Shown piece after piece: positions 16,239 through 25,760 of a stretch of 64,000 nucleotides of DNA. Position 1 is the first letter of the stretch. Every line of letters starts with the position of its first letter. A program made the position numbers and the translations under genes. This DNA comes from Yaniella flava (GTDB lineage Bacteria > Actinomycetota > Actinomycetes > Actinomycetales > Micrococcaceae): NCBI RefSeq assembly GCF_039529295.1, contig NZ_BAAAMN010000028.1, forward strand, positions 5,032 to 69,031. The letters run 5' to 3'. The notes under the pieces were generated by a model. It was not told where the DNA came from, searched no databases, and saw only the letters and a list, made by a program, of their open reading frames with translations.

Positions 16239-18365
16239 CTATTCGGCATTCACTAGACGAGCGACTTCGTACCCGCCCCTGCCGTCAGAAAGGTAGGTGT
16301 GGTGGCCTGATGGTGGACGTGTGCTTAGTGACGCGCCCTGTGAACGACCATCAGAACCCGCATGACGCTCACCGGTATAGATGAAGATGTGACCATTCAA
16401 AAATAGAATGTCACCAGATTGTAGATCGCCCTCGCTCGACGGATAGAAAGTCTCGTACTTGTCGCTATTTCGTAAATACGACTGCTGCACTGCGGTACCT
16501 CGAACGGGGAAACTTTCATCGGCGCCACTGCTGCGCATCACGGTAGCAACGAACACGCCGCAGTCGGTGAAGTAGGCGGTATGGAAGTCAGAGTTGATCC
16601 CGGACGATACCTCAACGAATTCTGGTTTTGCAGCGGATCGACCATAACCGTGAGCCATGCTGCTTGGCAGACTAACAATGTTGTCCCAGGCAAGATACAT
16701 AGAGGCCTCAGTCACGCTGCCGGTTGGGACATCACCACCGCCACCAGGCACACAGTCGGAGGTGTAGTCGCCTTCAGATGCAGCCAGAATCTTTTCGACA
16801 TATGGCTTGGTCTGCGTCCTGAATTCTCCGTGCTTGAACATTTCATCGAGGTCAAAGTTGTACTGCTGCACCCGACCTTGACCGGCGTTATACCCGGCCA
16901 GCGCAAGCTGAGCTAGATGCTCTTCATCCTCGGCATGGTCTTCCATGAATTCCCGCAGATACTTCATGTACCGGCCCTGGGCAGCGATAGAGTCTTCTGG
17001 GTCCCAGGGGTCTCCACCTTCACCAAATGATGACCAGGTTCCAGGCATAAATTGTGCGATGCCCATGGCTCCCACAGGCGACTGTGCGTTCGGGTCCCAC
17101 CCTGATTCAGCTTGAATCTGTGCACCGATAAAGCTTGTGCTAAAACCTGATTCTGCCGCGGCATCCTCAACGGCTGACAAATACTGGTCGGGGATATTGA
17201 CGGAGTCGCTTCCGCCTCCCCCACCGCCAGGGGTGCATATCGGTCCGCCACCTGACTCAGCACCACCTACCTTCCAGTTGCGCGCCCGGTCAACGATGGA
17301 TTGCGCTTTACTATCCGCATCAACGATGGGAATTGTTTCGACAACTTCAATCCAGGTATCAAATGTCTGTTCGCGAAGTTCGTCTTGACCTTCAATAGGT
17401 GTCCGACCACCAGACGTAACTGCCAGCGTGTACCCTGTGGCAAGGTCCATAGGTACGTCGGTGCCGGTTACCTCGCGCTGTTGTGCAGACAGGGCATCGG
17501 CAACCCACCGGGCTTCGTCTTCGATCTCCAGGTCTTCTTCTTGCTCGGCGCCAGGAGTGTCTACGACCAGTTCTTCAACGGCATCATCGGTGAGTCCGAA
17601 CCATCCGTCATCGGGACGTTCACCATCATCAGTTGATGCATTTTCTTCGGCCAGGACAGCGGACAGCACGTAGAAGTCTGCACCCGCAGTATTGGCTGTG
17701 TTTTGCAGCATCCGTTCAACAGTGCCGTTACCGCCATAGGAGGATGATGCTTCTTCGGCTACTGATTCGCCAGCATCTCTCCGAGAGGCGGATTCATGAC
17801 CAGAGTCTGTGTCGCCGAATAGGCCAAACAGCAACAGTGAGCTGATCACTGTTTGGAAGAGGGTGATGCCTCCAAAGACGACCAAGATAACAGTCCAAAA
17901 GGACTTGGACTTCACGACTGCCTTTGCAGCGCCAATACCGGCACCGGCCCAGCCGCCCTTCATCGCCCCCTTGATCGCGCCCGATGCTACTTTTGCAGCG
18001 TCTTTGCCGACCTGCTGAGCGCCGCGCTTGGCCATTGAGTCGTCTTTATTCGATCCCCCATCCTCACCGGCTTTGTCGAGGCCTTTTAGTGCATTGCCGC
18101 CCATTTTCTTGGCGCGGTCCGACATAGACGAGGACTTCTTCTTTGAGTCACCCTTCGATTTCTGTTGACGTTCAGCAGCCTGCTTCGCAAGACCTTGTTC
18201 CTCTTGGTTCAGCTGCTCTTTGGAGAGCTTGGTCGTGCCCATGGGCTTGTCGGCAGCTGGATTGACCTGTGCTGGTGCGCCAGCTTTGGGTTCCGGGGGC
18301 TTGGGTGCTTTAGGGGTCGAGGCAGCCTTGGGCTTTGGCTTGGGCAGCTTTGGGGTGTCGGCCAC
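16239..18365 (-). CDS. Membrane-bound transglycosylase/NlpC-P60 peptidoglycan hydrolase of a conjugation system
   Basis: 708 residues. A proline/lysine-rich cytoplasmic N-terminus (1-130), one membrane helix (about 165-190), an acidic extracellular stalk, an SLT lytic transglycosylase domain (about 400-520; QAESGWDPNAQSPVGAMGIAQF carries the catalytic Glu) and a C-terminal NlpC/P60-type cysteine-His domain starting at DCGVFVATV (about 610). The same two-hydrolase layout is found in Gram-positive conjugation proteins that open the wall for the mating channel. The start GTG 18365 has GGAG upstream; the element motif is at 18404. Confidence 0.82.
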   Translation of the reverse strand: MADTPKLPKPKPKAASTPKAPKPPEPKAGAPAQVNPAADKPMGTTKLSKEQLNQEEQGLAKQAAERQQKSKGDSKKKSSSMSDRAKKMGGNALKGLDKAGEDGGSNKDDSMAKRGAQQVGKDAAKVASGAIKGAMKGGWAGAGIGAAKAVVKSKSFWTVILVVFGGITLFQTVISSLLLFGLFGDTDSGHESASRRDAGESVAEEASSSYGGNGTVERMLQNTANTAGADFYVLSAVLAEENASTDDGERPDDGWFGLTDDAVEELVVDTPGAEQEEDLEIEDEARWVADALSAQQREVTGTDVPMDLATGYTLAVTSGGRTPIEGQDELREQTFDTWIEVVETIPIVDADSKAQSIVDRARNWKVGGAESGGGPICTPGGGGGGSDSVNIPDQYLSAVEDAAAESGFSTSFIGAQIQAESGWDPNAQSPVGAMGIAQFMPGTWSSFGEGGDPWDPEDSIAAQGRYMKYLREFMEDHAEDEEHLAQLALAGYNAGQGRVQQYNFDLDEMFKHGEFRTQTKPYVEKILAASEGDYTSDCVPGGGGDVPTGSVTEASMYLAWDNIVSLPSSMAHGYGRSAAKPEFVEVSSGINSDFHTAYFTDCGVFVATVMRSSGADESFPVRGTAVQQSYLRNSDKYETFYPSSEGDLQSGDILFLNGHIFIYTGERHAGSDGRSQGASLSTRPPSGHHTYLSDGRGGYEVARLVNAE

Positions 18366-18403
18366 GAATCGTCTCCAGAGGGTCAGAATTTCTATCCTGT
18401 GGA

Positions 18404-18413
18404 AGTGTCCGGG
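18404..18413 (-). promoter_or_regulatory. Element motif before the wall hydrolase gene
   Basis: CCCGGACACT on the minus strand, about 38 nt upstream of GTG 18365, which has a Shine-Dalgarno sequence. It forms a divergent pair with the motif at 18441. Confidence 0.75.
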
Positions 18414-18440
18414 GTGGACCTGTCTCCGGAAAACAGCGGT

Positions 18441-18450
18441 GCCGGACACT
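18441..18450 (+). promoter_or_regulatory. Element motif before dnaE
   Basis: GCCGGACACT, 8 nt before ATG 18459, no Shine-Dalgarno sequence. Confidence 0.8.
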
Positions 18451-18458
18451 GTCGGAGC

Positions 18459-21400
18459 ATGGCTTATGTACCCCTCCACGTTCACACCGAGCACTCGGCC
18501 CTCGACGGGCTAGCGCGACTCGACCATGTGGCAAAGGCAATATCTGATGCCGGCATGAATGCCGGTGCTGTAACCGACCACGGCTCGCTAGGTGGGCTGT
18601 GGGCGTTCGCACGATCCGCCAAAAAGCATGGCATCAAGCCGATCCCAGGCATGGAGGCATACCTATCCATTGGGTCGCGTCATGAACCTGAAACGATGCA
18701 GTTCTATAACGATGCGGGTATGGGCGATGCCACCGATGTGGTGTCTGGCCGTCTAAAACGCAAATCGTATTATCACCTCACAGTGCTGGCGCACAATCGC
18801 ACTGGCTGGCACAACCTGATTCTGATGCACAATGAGTCTCAGAAGACTAAGTCCGGCAAGCACCCTCTGATCGATTACGAGCTGTTGAAAAAATACGGCG
18901 AAGGTATAGTTGTGCTCACCGGTTGCCTGGCCTCACCCGTTGCTGGTCCAGCTGCACAGACCGGCGTGATCGCCCAACTGATGCTGGATGAGCTGGACCT
19001 GGCAACAGCGCTTGGTCCCGCCATCAATGACGCTGAGCTTGAAGAACTAGAAAGCCTGCTGTGGGATCATCTTGAAGCTCGTCCTGCACAGCGTAAAGAA
19101 TTTGGCGCCCACATAGAGCGCATCGTTGACCGAGTCGGTGAACGGCTGGCCGATGACGACCGGGATGAGCTACAGCAGATTCTTAATGAAGCCAAAGACC
19201 AGGCCAACGAAGATGCTGTCAGCGCAGCGGTAAACGATCTGCATGACTTAGCGGAACGTGCACACCCCGGAGCAGACGACGATACGTTGGCAGATATTGA
19301 AGACACAGTGTTTGATGCTATCGCTGCTGGTGACGCCAACGTCTCTGAAAAATATCTGGCCGAGATCGCCCACACGCTCAGAGGTCTTGATATTGGTGTT
19401 CTCCATCGCGACTTCACCCACCTAGCGCGTCCGATTGCCCAGCTTCGCTCGGGGATCATAGAATCTTTGGCCGCCGATGCTGTCGCAGTGATTGAAGCTA
19501 CCGACCACCCGGTCGTCGCCACGCACCCCACCATCAAACCAGATGCTTTGTCTGTCATCGATCAGACTGGTGAAACCCTCGATACCAAGACAGTTGCCAA
19601 TATCGTCAAAGCCATAGATGTTATCGACCACGGCAATGACCGGTCACGCACGGCGAAGCAAAAGAAGGCTGACAAGGCAGACCTGATTGACATGCTGTAT
19701 GGCATCATCGAGCAGGTTTATGTCAATGAACTTTCCGAAAGCCTGGTAGATGGATTGCTCTTCATGCTTGGTGAGCGTGTCCGAGAATCTACGGCACTAC
19801 TCGACAGCGCCTACCAATCCACCGAAACATTGATTGACGCGGTCGGTAAAGAGCATGTGTTTGTGGAAATCATGGATCACGGCATCACCTCTGAGCAATA
19901 CGCCATGGATCACCTGCTGCCGATGGCTGACCACTTTGATCTTGATGTTGTCGTCACCAATGACTCGCACTACCTCGATTACGACGATGCAGAAGCCCAT
20001 GATGCATTTCTGGCAGTAGGTGTTGGCAAGTCATTAGACACCCCCGGTCGATTCGCATTCAACGGCTCCGGGTACCACCTGATGTCAGAGACCGAAGTGC
20101 GTTCAATCAACGAAGAAGATTACTGGCAAGACGCTGTCAGCAACACCCAAAAATTCGCGGACATGGTTGAAGCTGACACCGTTCCCGAGCCAGAGATGCG
20201 CCTGCCGACCTTCGCGCTGCCAAAGGGTTTTTCATCGGCTGACGATTATCTCCGACACCTCGTGGAGGACTATGCAGTTGACCGCTATGGTGACGACTGG
20301 CGAGACGATGACGAGGTAGTTGAACGTATCGATCATGAACTCTCTGTCATCTCTGACATGGGGTTCAGTGATTATTTTTTGATCACCTGGGACATCATGG
20401 ACTTCTGTGAACGCAACGGGATCACCACAGGTGCGGGACGCGGATGTCTGACTGCGGACACTATGGTCTGGACCGAGCAGGGTTACAAACCGCTGCCAGA
20501 TATTGTCCGGGGCGATATCGTCAGAACCCACACTGGGCAGCACGTACCGGTGACGCAGACATTTGTTTACGATGTGAACGAGACGTTGCTGACCATTCGA
20601 TCCTGGTTCGACGGGCGCGGCAACACGATGACAAAAGATCACAAGGTGCTGATCCGGAAAGCCGCTGTCGAAACCGACAAAATCAGGCTCAATAGCGGTG
20701 CACGATGGGGCGAGGGTTTCGATTCTGAGCCAATCTGGGTACAGGCGAAGGACGTTGAAGTGGGCGACTTTGTGTGCATCCCACGACCCACATCCACAGG
20801 GACAGCGCCAAGTTCCTTTGACCTAGCAGATTTCCTTCCCGAGGTCGCACCTGCCGGCGTAGAGTTCACCGTGACAGAGGATGAAATCATTGAATCGTTC
20901 GGTGTGAATCGCTCCTACGATCACTCAGTGCGCGATGTTTCCAAGGCAACCGGTGTGAGCCGGAATGGTCTACGCTCTCTTATTAGAGCAGAACGCAGCG
21001 CCACGACCAACGGTGGGAATAATGCTGTGCTGATACAAGAAAACAGCCGCAGTCGAGCGAACCGTACAAAGCTCATCAGGCATCTTGAAAGCGTTGGTTT
21101 CAGCTCCATCGCACAATGGATTGAGCACACCGACCAATGCTCCACCGTGATGACCTCCGTCAAGCGGTACGTCACAGTTGATCACAATTTCCTCTTCCTA
21201 CTGGGTGCCTGGGCGTCCAATGGCTGGATTCGCCAAGACAGCCCCAAAGTCGTTGGGTTTGCTGAACGCCGCTCCACTGCTGATAACACCATTCCAAAGA
21301 TGATTGAAAAAGTGTTCGGCAGTAGTATCACGCGCTCAAACCATGCTCAGACCGATCTCACACAATGGGACTTCCGCTCAACACCTGCGCGCGCCCTGAT

Positions 21401-24400
21401 CCGCCAATTGGCTGACCGGTATGAGTTCACAGCTCAGACGAAGCATTTGCCGTCCTGGGTCGATGATTTAGATATCGAGCATAAGAAATCGCTGCTGCAC
21501 GGCCTATGGTGGGGTGACGGCTCGACCGGGGGCGAATATCCGCGCTGGAATTACAGCACCTCATCTGCTGCCCTGATGCGCCAGGTCAAAGACCTCCTGT
21601 GGGCTGTTGGTGCTCCAGCTGGTGTTATTGAAGACCAACGCACCGATGACCGGGAAGAGTTCGCAAACCGATCTACTTCTTGGTCCATCCGCACTACTGA
21701 GAACTTCGACGGCTCCCGGATGCAGGCTGGCCGCGGCGCAGTTGATGACCAGTACATTTACCACCGAGTTCGCTCGATTGAAGAGCGTCACGACGTGGAT
21801 AAAGTCTATGATTTCACTGTGCCGGGTGACCATTCGTACATGACGGACTCCTACGCAGTGCATAACTCAGCGGCAGGCTCCATCGTTTCCTACATCCTGC
21901 GTATTGTCCATGTCTGCCCACTAGATAACGGACTATTGTTTGAGCGATTCCTTGAACGCGGTCGTGTTGGGATGCCCGACATTGACCTAGACTTCCCTAA
22001 ATATCAGCGCTGGAAAATCTACCAGTACGTCGGTGAAAAATACGGTTACGACCACGTGGCTCAGATCGGCTCATTCCAGGCATCGAAGTCACGCGCCGCT
22101 GTCCGTGATGCTGCTCGGGTGCTCACACCTGACGCTGGGCAGATCGAAACACGTCAAGAAGAAGATCGTCGCCGGCAGATTTTCAAGCTCGGTGATGAAC
22201 TTGCCAAAATCTTGGAGTCACAAGGTGGCGGTGAGCCGATCCCCTTCAAAGACTTGGACGCCATGCATGATAGCCACCCGCAAAAGGTGGAATTCTACAA
22301 TGTTGCTGACTCTGCCGGTGAAACGGGGCGCCAGATTATCGAGCTTGCACGTCAAATGGAGGGCATCACCAAAGGTTTATCCATTCACCCTTGTGGCTTC
22401 GTGATCTCCACCGAACCGCTCACCGACATGGTGCCGTTGCGCCCCGGTGCCACTGAAGACGATCCAGACATCATCATCTGGGACGGCGACATGTGCGAGG
22501 ACATGGGGCTGCTGAAGATGGACTTCTTGGCGATCCAAAACCTCGACTACATGGACCGTACCTTTGAATACCTTGGCGACCAAGGTATCGAGCTTTCAGT
22601 ACGTGACATCCCCCACCCTAACGATGATGACGACACCGTCGATGCTGCCTATGACCTGTTGCGCCAGGGCCGAACCGCGGGACTCTTCCAGCTGGACTCC
22701 ACTGGGATGACCGAAGTCGTGCGTAACGTGGCACCTAACGACCTCAACGACTTATCGGCAGTCGTCGCACTGTACCGTCCCGGCCCATTGTCTGCCGGGA
22801 TGCCAGCCGATTATGCCTCCAAGAAACGTGGTGATAAGGCCGAAAGCTACTCTCACCTGTCTACCGACAAGCAAGAGGTTGAATGGTTACACGAGGTCCT
22901 GGGTGAGACCTACCAGGCCGCTTTGTACCAGGAGCAAGCCATGCTGCTAGGCCGTGTTGTCGCCGGGTTCGATGATAAGCAACGCTCTACGCTGCGCCGT
23001 GCCATCGGTAAAAAATCCAAAGACCTCATGGATCAGGTGAAGGGATGGTGGTTTGAGGGTGCTGGCGCAGAATTCGCCAACGAGAATGGAAATGTCTACA
23101 GTCCGGTGTTCTCAGACGAAACCGCACACCGTGTGTGGGACTTCATTGAGGGTGCCGCTGCCTACTCCTTCAATAAATCGCACTCTGCCGCGTATGGCAT
23201 GGTTGCCTACTGGACTGCATGGCTGAAGGCCAACCACCCGGTTGAGTACTCTGCTGCGATGCTGGCCGTCTCAGATAACGAAGAAAAGCGCCTGCTGGTC
23301 ATCAAAGATTTGATCGCTGAGAACATCCCGATCCAAGCCCCGTCGGTCAACACCTCTCAGGCTGGCTCAGCACCGGTAGATGGTGAAGTGCACCTGGGAT
23401 TGGCTGAGATTCGTGATGTCGGGAAAGCTGCTGAGAAGATCATTGCTGAACGTGACGAAAACGGGCCGTTCAGCTCGCTGCACGATGTGGCAACCCGAGT
23501 CACTGGCATCACCACTCCGGCATTGAAGGCGCTCATTGAGGCCGGTGGCATGGATGAATTCGGCACTCGCCGGGGCTTACTGAAAAATCTCCACACTGCA
23601 AAGGCTGTTGATCTGCCGGTCGATGAGACTGAATTCGGCATCATTGAGCGTGATGCTCGCCAGCGGATCGTGATCGGTACGGTCGTTGGATCGAACACCC
23701 TTGACTCGATTGATCTTGATGAAGTCTCAGAATCACTGTCCGATCACGATCATGGCTTCTCGCTTGACGTTCACCGGCTCGATGATCTGGATGATGAGGT
23801 TCATGCCGTGTGCCATGTCGGCGTGGTGTCGGCCTATAAGTCGTTTGTTTCCAGGTCGGGCCGTATGGCAAAATCCGAGCTTTCAGACAGTGGCTCGCTG
23901 CCGGTCGTCATCTTCAACGAGGGCTACCGTGAAATGATGCGCAGTTCCCAAGAGCCCAACATTGGTGACTTGATGGTCGTATCTGGCCAAGTCAAAGCCA
24001 ACACGTGGGTTAATGACGAAGGCGAAGAGCAGTCCACTCAGGAGATTCTTGCCTCACGTGTGTGGTTGCCAGATGACCCTACGAAGGTCGCTGAAGAGCC
24101 GTGGCAGACCTCGATGCTGGCAGATGCCATTGACGATGCTGGTGAACTGGACGATGGCCGCAACGACGAGCAAGACGGCCTCGATGAGAATGACGAGCCG
24201 GAAGAAACACCGGTGAAGGTTGCTGCATCTGATCGCGGTGATCATCAGGAGAAAGTGCATCAAAAAGACCAGGAGAAGAAGGCTGGTGATGAACAGGAGC
24301 CTGAAGTGGAGCAGCATGACCTACAAGTGACAGCCAGCGACGGTTGGATTGTCTACTTCTTGTCAAAGCTGACCTTTGGTGTGATATCCGAGAACAGCTC

Positions 24401-24563
24401 TCATCTGGTGAGCTACGCCGGAGAGTTCCGTCGATTCCTTATTGATGAAGTCTTGGAGCATGACCAGAATGTCTTTCCCGAGCGGAAGGCGGTTGTGGTC
24501 CTGTCCAGCGGTAGCTCGCAAGAAGATGCGAAGGTTGCCGAGCAACTGCTGGCCACGCTTTGA
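18459..24563 (+). CDS. dnaE: DNA polymerase III alpha subunit (DnaE) with intein and PHP insertion
   Basis: 2034-residue precursor. The PHP domain opens with PLHVHTEHSALDG (residues 4-16) and TDHGSLGG near 40. An extra helical, acidic block of nearly 300 residues (about 165-460) splits the PHP domain before the VVVTNDSHYLDYDDA segment. An intein fills residues 663-1136, leaving a mature chain of about 1560 residues. The palm carries PDIDLDF catalytic aspartates just after the intein. Finger, clamp-binding and OB regions follow, with a charged linker near 1890-1960 and a short C-terminal domain. The longer upstream frame is rejected because the element motif sits 8 nt before ATG 18459 and the family N-terminus starts there. 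It may replicate or repair the element, perhaps with UmuD/UmuC encoded downstream. Confidence 0.9.
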   Translation: MAYVPLHVHTEHSALDGLARLDHVAKAISDAGMNAGAVTDHGSLGGLWAFARSAKKHGIKPIPGMEAYLSIGSRHEPETMQFYNDAGMGDATDVVSGRLKRKSYYHLTVLAHNRTGWHNLILMHNESQKTKSGKHPLIDYELLKKYGEGIVVLTGCLASPVAGPAAQTGVIAQLMLDELDLATALGPAINDAELEELESLLWDHLEARPAQRKEFGAHIERIVDRVGERLADDDRDELQQILNEAKDQANEDAVSAAVNDLHDLAERAHPGADDDTLADIEDTVFDAIAAGDANVSEKYLAEIAHTLRGLDIGVLHRDFTHLARPIAQLRSGIIESLAADAVAVIEATDHPVVATHPTIKPDALSVIDQTGETLDTKTVANIVKAIDVIDHGNDRSRTAKQKKADKADLIDMLYGIIEQVYVNELSESLVDGLLFMLGERVRESTALLDSAYQSTETLIDAVGKEHVFVEIMDHGITSEQYAMDHLLPMADHFDLDVVVTNDSHYLDYDDAEAHDAFLAVGVGKSLDTPGRFAFNGSGYHLMSETEVRSINEEDYWQDAVSNTQKFADMVEADTVPEPEMRLPTFALPKGFSSADDYLRHLVEDYAVDRYGDDWRDDDEVVERIDHELSVISDMGFSDYFLITWDIMDFCERNGITTGAGRGCLTADTMVWTEQGYKPLPDIVRGDIVRTHTGQHVPVTQTFVYDVNETLLTIRSWFDGRGNTMTKDHKVLIRKAAVETDKIRLNSGARWGEGFDSEPIWVQAKDVEVGDFVCIPRPTSTGTAPSSFDLADFLPEVAPAGVEFTVTEDEIIESFGVNRSYDHSVRDVSKATGVSRNGLRSLIRAERSATTNGGNNAVLIQENSRSRANRTKLIRHLESVGFSSIAQWIEHTDQCSTVMTSVKRYVTVDHNFLFLLGAWASNGWIRQDSPKVVGFAERRSTADNTIPKMIEKVFGSSITRSNHAQTDLTQWDFRSTPARALIRQLADRYEFTAQTKHLPSWVDDLDIEHKKSLLHGLWWGDGSTGGEYPRWNYSTSSAALMRQVKDLLWAVGAPAGVIEDQRTDDREEFANRSTSWSIRTTENFDGSRMQAGRGAVDDQYIYHRVRSIEERHDVDKVYDFTVPGDHSYMTDSYAVHNSAAGSIVSYILRIVHVCPLDNGLLFERFLERGRVGMPDIDLDFPKYQRWKIYQYVGEKYGYDHVAQIGSFQASKSRAAVRDAARVLTPDAGQIETRQEEDRRRQIFKLGDELAKILESQGGGEPIPFKDLDAMHDSHPQKVEFYNVADSAGETGRQIIELARQMEGITKGLSIHPCGFVISTEPLTDMVPLRPGATEDDPDIIIWDGDMCEDMGLLKMDFLAIQNLDYMDRTFEYLGDQGIELSVRDIPHPNDDDDTVDAAYDLLRQGRTAGLFQLDSTGMTEVVRNVAPNDLNDLSAVVALYRPGPLSAGMPADYASKKRGDKAESYSHLSTDKQEVEWLHEVLGETYQAALYQEQAMLLGRVVAGFDDKQRSTLRRAIGKKSKDLMDQVKGWWFEGAGAEFANENGNVYSPVFSDETAHRVWDFIEGAAAYSFNKSHSAAYGMVAYWTAWLKANHPVEYSAAMLAVSDNEEKRLLVIKDLIAENIPIQAPSVNTSQAGSAPVDGEVHLGLAEIRDVGKAAEKIIAERDENGPFSSLHDVATRVTGITTPALKALIEAGGMDEFGTRRGLLKNLHTAKAVDLPVDETEFGIIERDARQRIVIGTVVGSNTLDSIDLDEVSESLSDHDHGFSLDVHRLDDLDDEVHAVCHVGVVSAYKSFVSRSGRMAKSELSDSGSLPVVIFNEGYREMMRSSQEPNIGDLMVVSGQVKANTWVNDEGEEQSTQEILASRVWLPDDPTKVAEEPWQTSMLADAIDDAGELDDGRNDEQDGLDENDEPEETPVKVAASDRGDHQEKVHQKDQEKKAGDEQEPEVEQHDLQVTASDGWIVYFLSKLTFGVISENSSHLVSYAGEFRRFLIDEVLEHDQNVFPERKAVVVLSSGSSQEDAKVAEQLLATL
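20445..21866 (+). mobile_element. LAGLIDADG intein in DnaE
   Basis: 474 codons from Cys (CLTADTMVWTEQGY, block A) to VHN, followed by Ser as the +1 extein residue. It lies inside the conserved GRG/SAAGS motif of the palm. Block B is probably TMTKDHKVL. Two dodecapeptide-like motifs, LLGAWASNGWI and LLHGLWWGDGST, mark a homing endonuclease. Splicing residues (Cys1, His of block B, terminal His-Asn, Ser+1) are all present, so it should be active in splicing. Confidence 0.9.
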
Positions 24564-24582
24564 ACTACTGATTTCAACACCA

Positions 24583-24613
24583 CAGGCTGTCACCCGAGAT
24601 AGATGACAGCCTG
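24583..24613 (+). terminator. Rho-independent terminator of dnaE
   Basis: 10-bp perfect arms (24583-24592 and 24604-24613) followed by TTTTTC. Confidence 0.88.
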
Positions 24614-24632
24614 TTTTTCGTTGCAAAGAAGT

Positions 24633-24764
24633 CTAGATGAGGTTGAGGCCCTGGGCTATGGCAATAACAGTACGGCATGGATAGCGCACGTGGGCGGCGG
24701 TGCAGGCTTGGCAGCAGTACTTGCCTGTTGGCCCCCACACGACGCGCTGATGGACATTCAGCAC
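24633..24764 (-). CDS. Small zinc-ribbon-like protein, start uncertain
   Basis: About 43 codons from GTG 24764, with CCQACTAAHVRYPC near the middle. This C-C-x2-C ... YPC pattern matches small zinc proteins in actinophages and in the neighbour at 25332. The frame is open a further 24 codons upstream but without a normal start codon, and a stop precedes it, so the N-terminus may be lost or frameshifted. Last gene of the unit that begins at 29216. Confidence 0.4.
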   Translation of the reverse strand: MLNVHQRVVWGPTGKYCCQACTAAHVRYPCRTVIAIAQGLNLI

Positions 24765-24816
24765 CTCTTTGAGCGCAACTCTCAGGGCATGGGAACCGCC
24801 GTATGCTGCAACAGCA

Positions 24817-24966
24817 TCAGTGAACTGATGTGGCCTCTATGGGGTGACATGGGCAGTGGCACAGGCGCTGCGTGTCGTTGATCCCCTCGATGCTCTGACT
24901 GCAATCAAAATGTGCTCCCGTATGGCAGCTGATACTGGCGTCCCTTTGGGCATTACTCTGGGGCAT
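24817..24966 (-). CDS. Small Cys/His-rich protein
   Basis: 49 residues from ATG 24966 with ISCHTGAHFDCSQS and CHCPCH: two metal-binding knuckles in the C-x4-H-x2-C ... CxCxCH style common in actinobacterial mobile elements. It overlaps the end of the upstream gene by 14 nt. Function unknown. Confidence 0.5.
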   Translation of the reverse strand: MPQSNAQRDASISCHTGAHFDCSQSIEGINDTQRLCHCPCHPIEATSVH

Positions 24967-25342
24967 CGTGGTGGTCTTTGCTGTTTGCTTCGATGGCATC
25001 GGCGGCCTCGTCGATGAGCTTGACGATGGCTGCACGAAGATTGCTGCCAAATGGCTTGTAGAAGTCTTGGATTTTCTGAGCGGCCTCGCGTAGGTATTGC
25101 ACATCGGAGGCGTCTGCGGTGAGTTGTTTTGGGCCGTGCGGCACATGTGGTCGCGGGATGATAACGTGATCGTCAGCATCGACGGTGATGGTGGCCGTTG
25201 CTCGGCGTTCAAACGTTTTGGCGCGCTGAATTTCAGCGTCATCCATCTCGTAAACTTCGCGGTAGCTCAGAGGGTCCACGTCGTCGATGAGCTCGATCAT
25301 TTCTGTTGCTACAGCAGCCTTGATATATTTGTCAGATCGCAT
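24953..25342 (-). CDS. Hypothetical protein
   Basis: 129 residues, mixed alpha/beta, acidic, no membrane segment or known motif. AAGGAAC precedes ATG 25342, and the gene overlaps the stop of the upstream gene by 11 nt, so it is translated as part of the 29216-24633 unit. Not recognised. Confidence 0.65.
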   Translation of the reverse strand: MRSDKYIKAAVATEMIELIDDVDPLSYREVYEMDDAEIQRAKTFERRATATITVDADDHVIIPRPHVPHGPKQLTADASDVQYLREAAQKIQDFYKPFGSNLRAAIVKLIDEAADAIEANSKDHHDAPE

Positions 25343-25760
25343 GGCGTTCCTTGTTTTTGTTGAGTCGTTCGATGATTTCTGCGGTTTTGCAGGGGTATGG
25401 CACTTTGCATGTGGCGCACTGTGGGTTGATTGGTCCGCCTCCGTCTAGGCATCTTTCCCATGCGATTTGGTGCTGGTCATAAATTGACTGGAGTGCGCTG
25501 TCGTATCTTTTCAGCCGGCGTTCCGTGGCTATTTGATCTTTCTTGATCGCCTCTGCAATATGTGGCTGCTGCACCATGGGTTCGACAACCGAGTCTTGCT
25601 CAACTGAGACGACTACTTCGTGCAGTACGACACCGGCGTCTACAATGAATGCGGCTTGTGTTTGGGCTGAAAGATCATCCCACGGTGTGACCAGGATTTG
25701 GTCGGCCAACGCTTTGGCAGCGGCTTCTACGGCGGCTGGGTTACGAAGTGGGTTGGGCAT
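25332..25760 (-). CDS. Hypothetical protein with C-terminal zinc ribbon
   Basis: 142 residues. Helical body (5-105), then PQCATCKVPYPCKTAEIIE near 118-136, a C-x2-C-x5-C motif seen in many small actinophage proteins. It overlaps its neighbours on both sides, showing one tight operon. Confidence 0.7.
   Translation of the reverse strand: MPNPLRNPAAVEAAAKALADQILVTPWDDLSAQTQAAFIVDAGVVLHEVVVSVEQDSVVEPMVQQPHIAEAIKKDQIATERRLKRYDSALQSIYDQHQIAWERCLDGGGPINPQCATCKVPYPCKTAEIIERLNKNKERHAI

Noticed and set aside
16239..18365. Phage endolysin or tape-measure reading of the wall hydrolase
   Set aside because: The membrane helix, cytoplasmic tail and two-hydrolase layout fit a conjugation protein better, and no phage structural genes are near.
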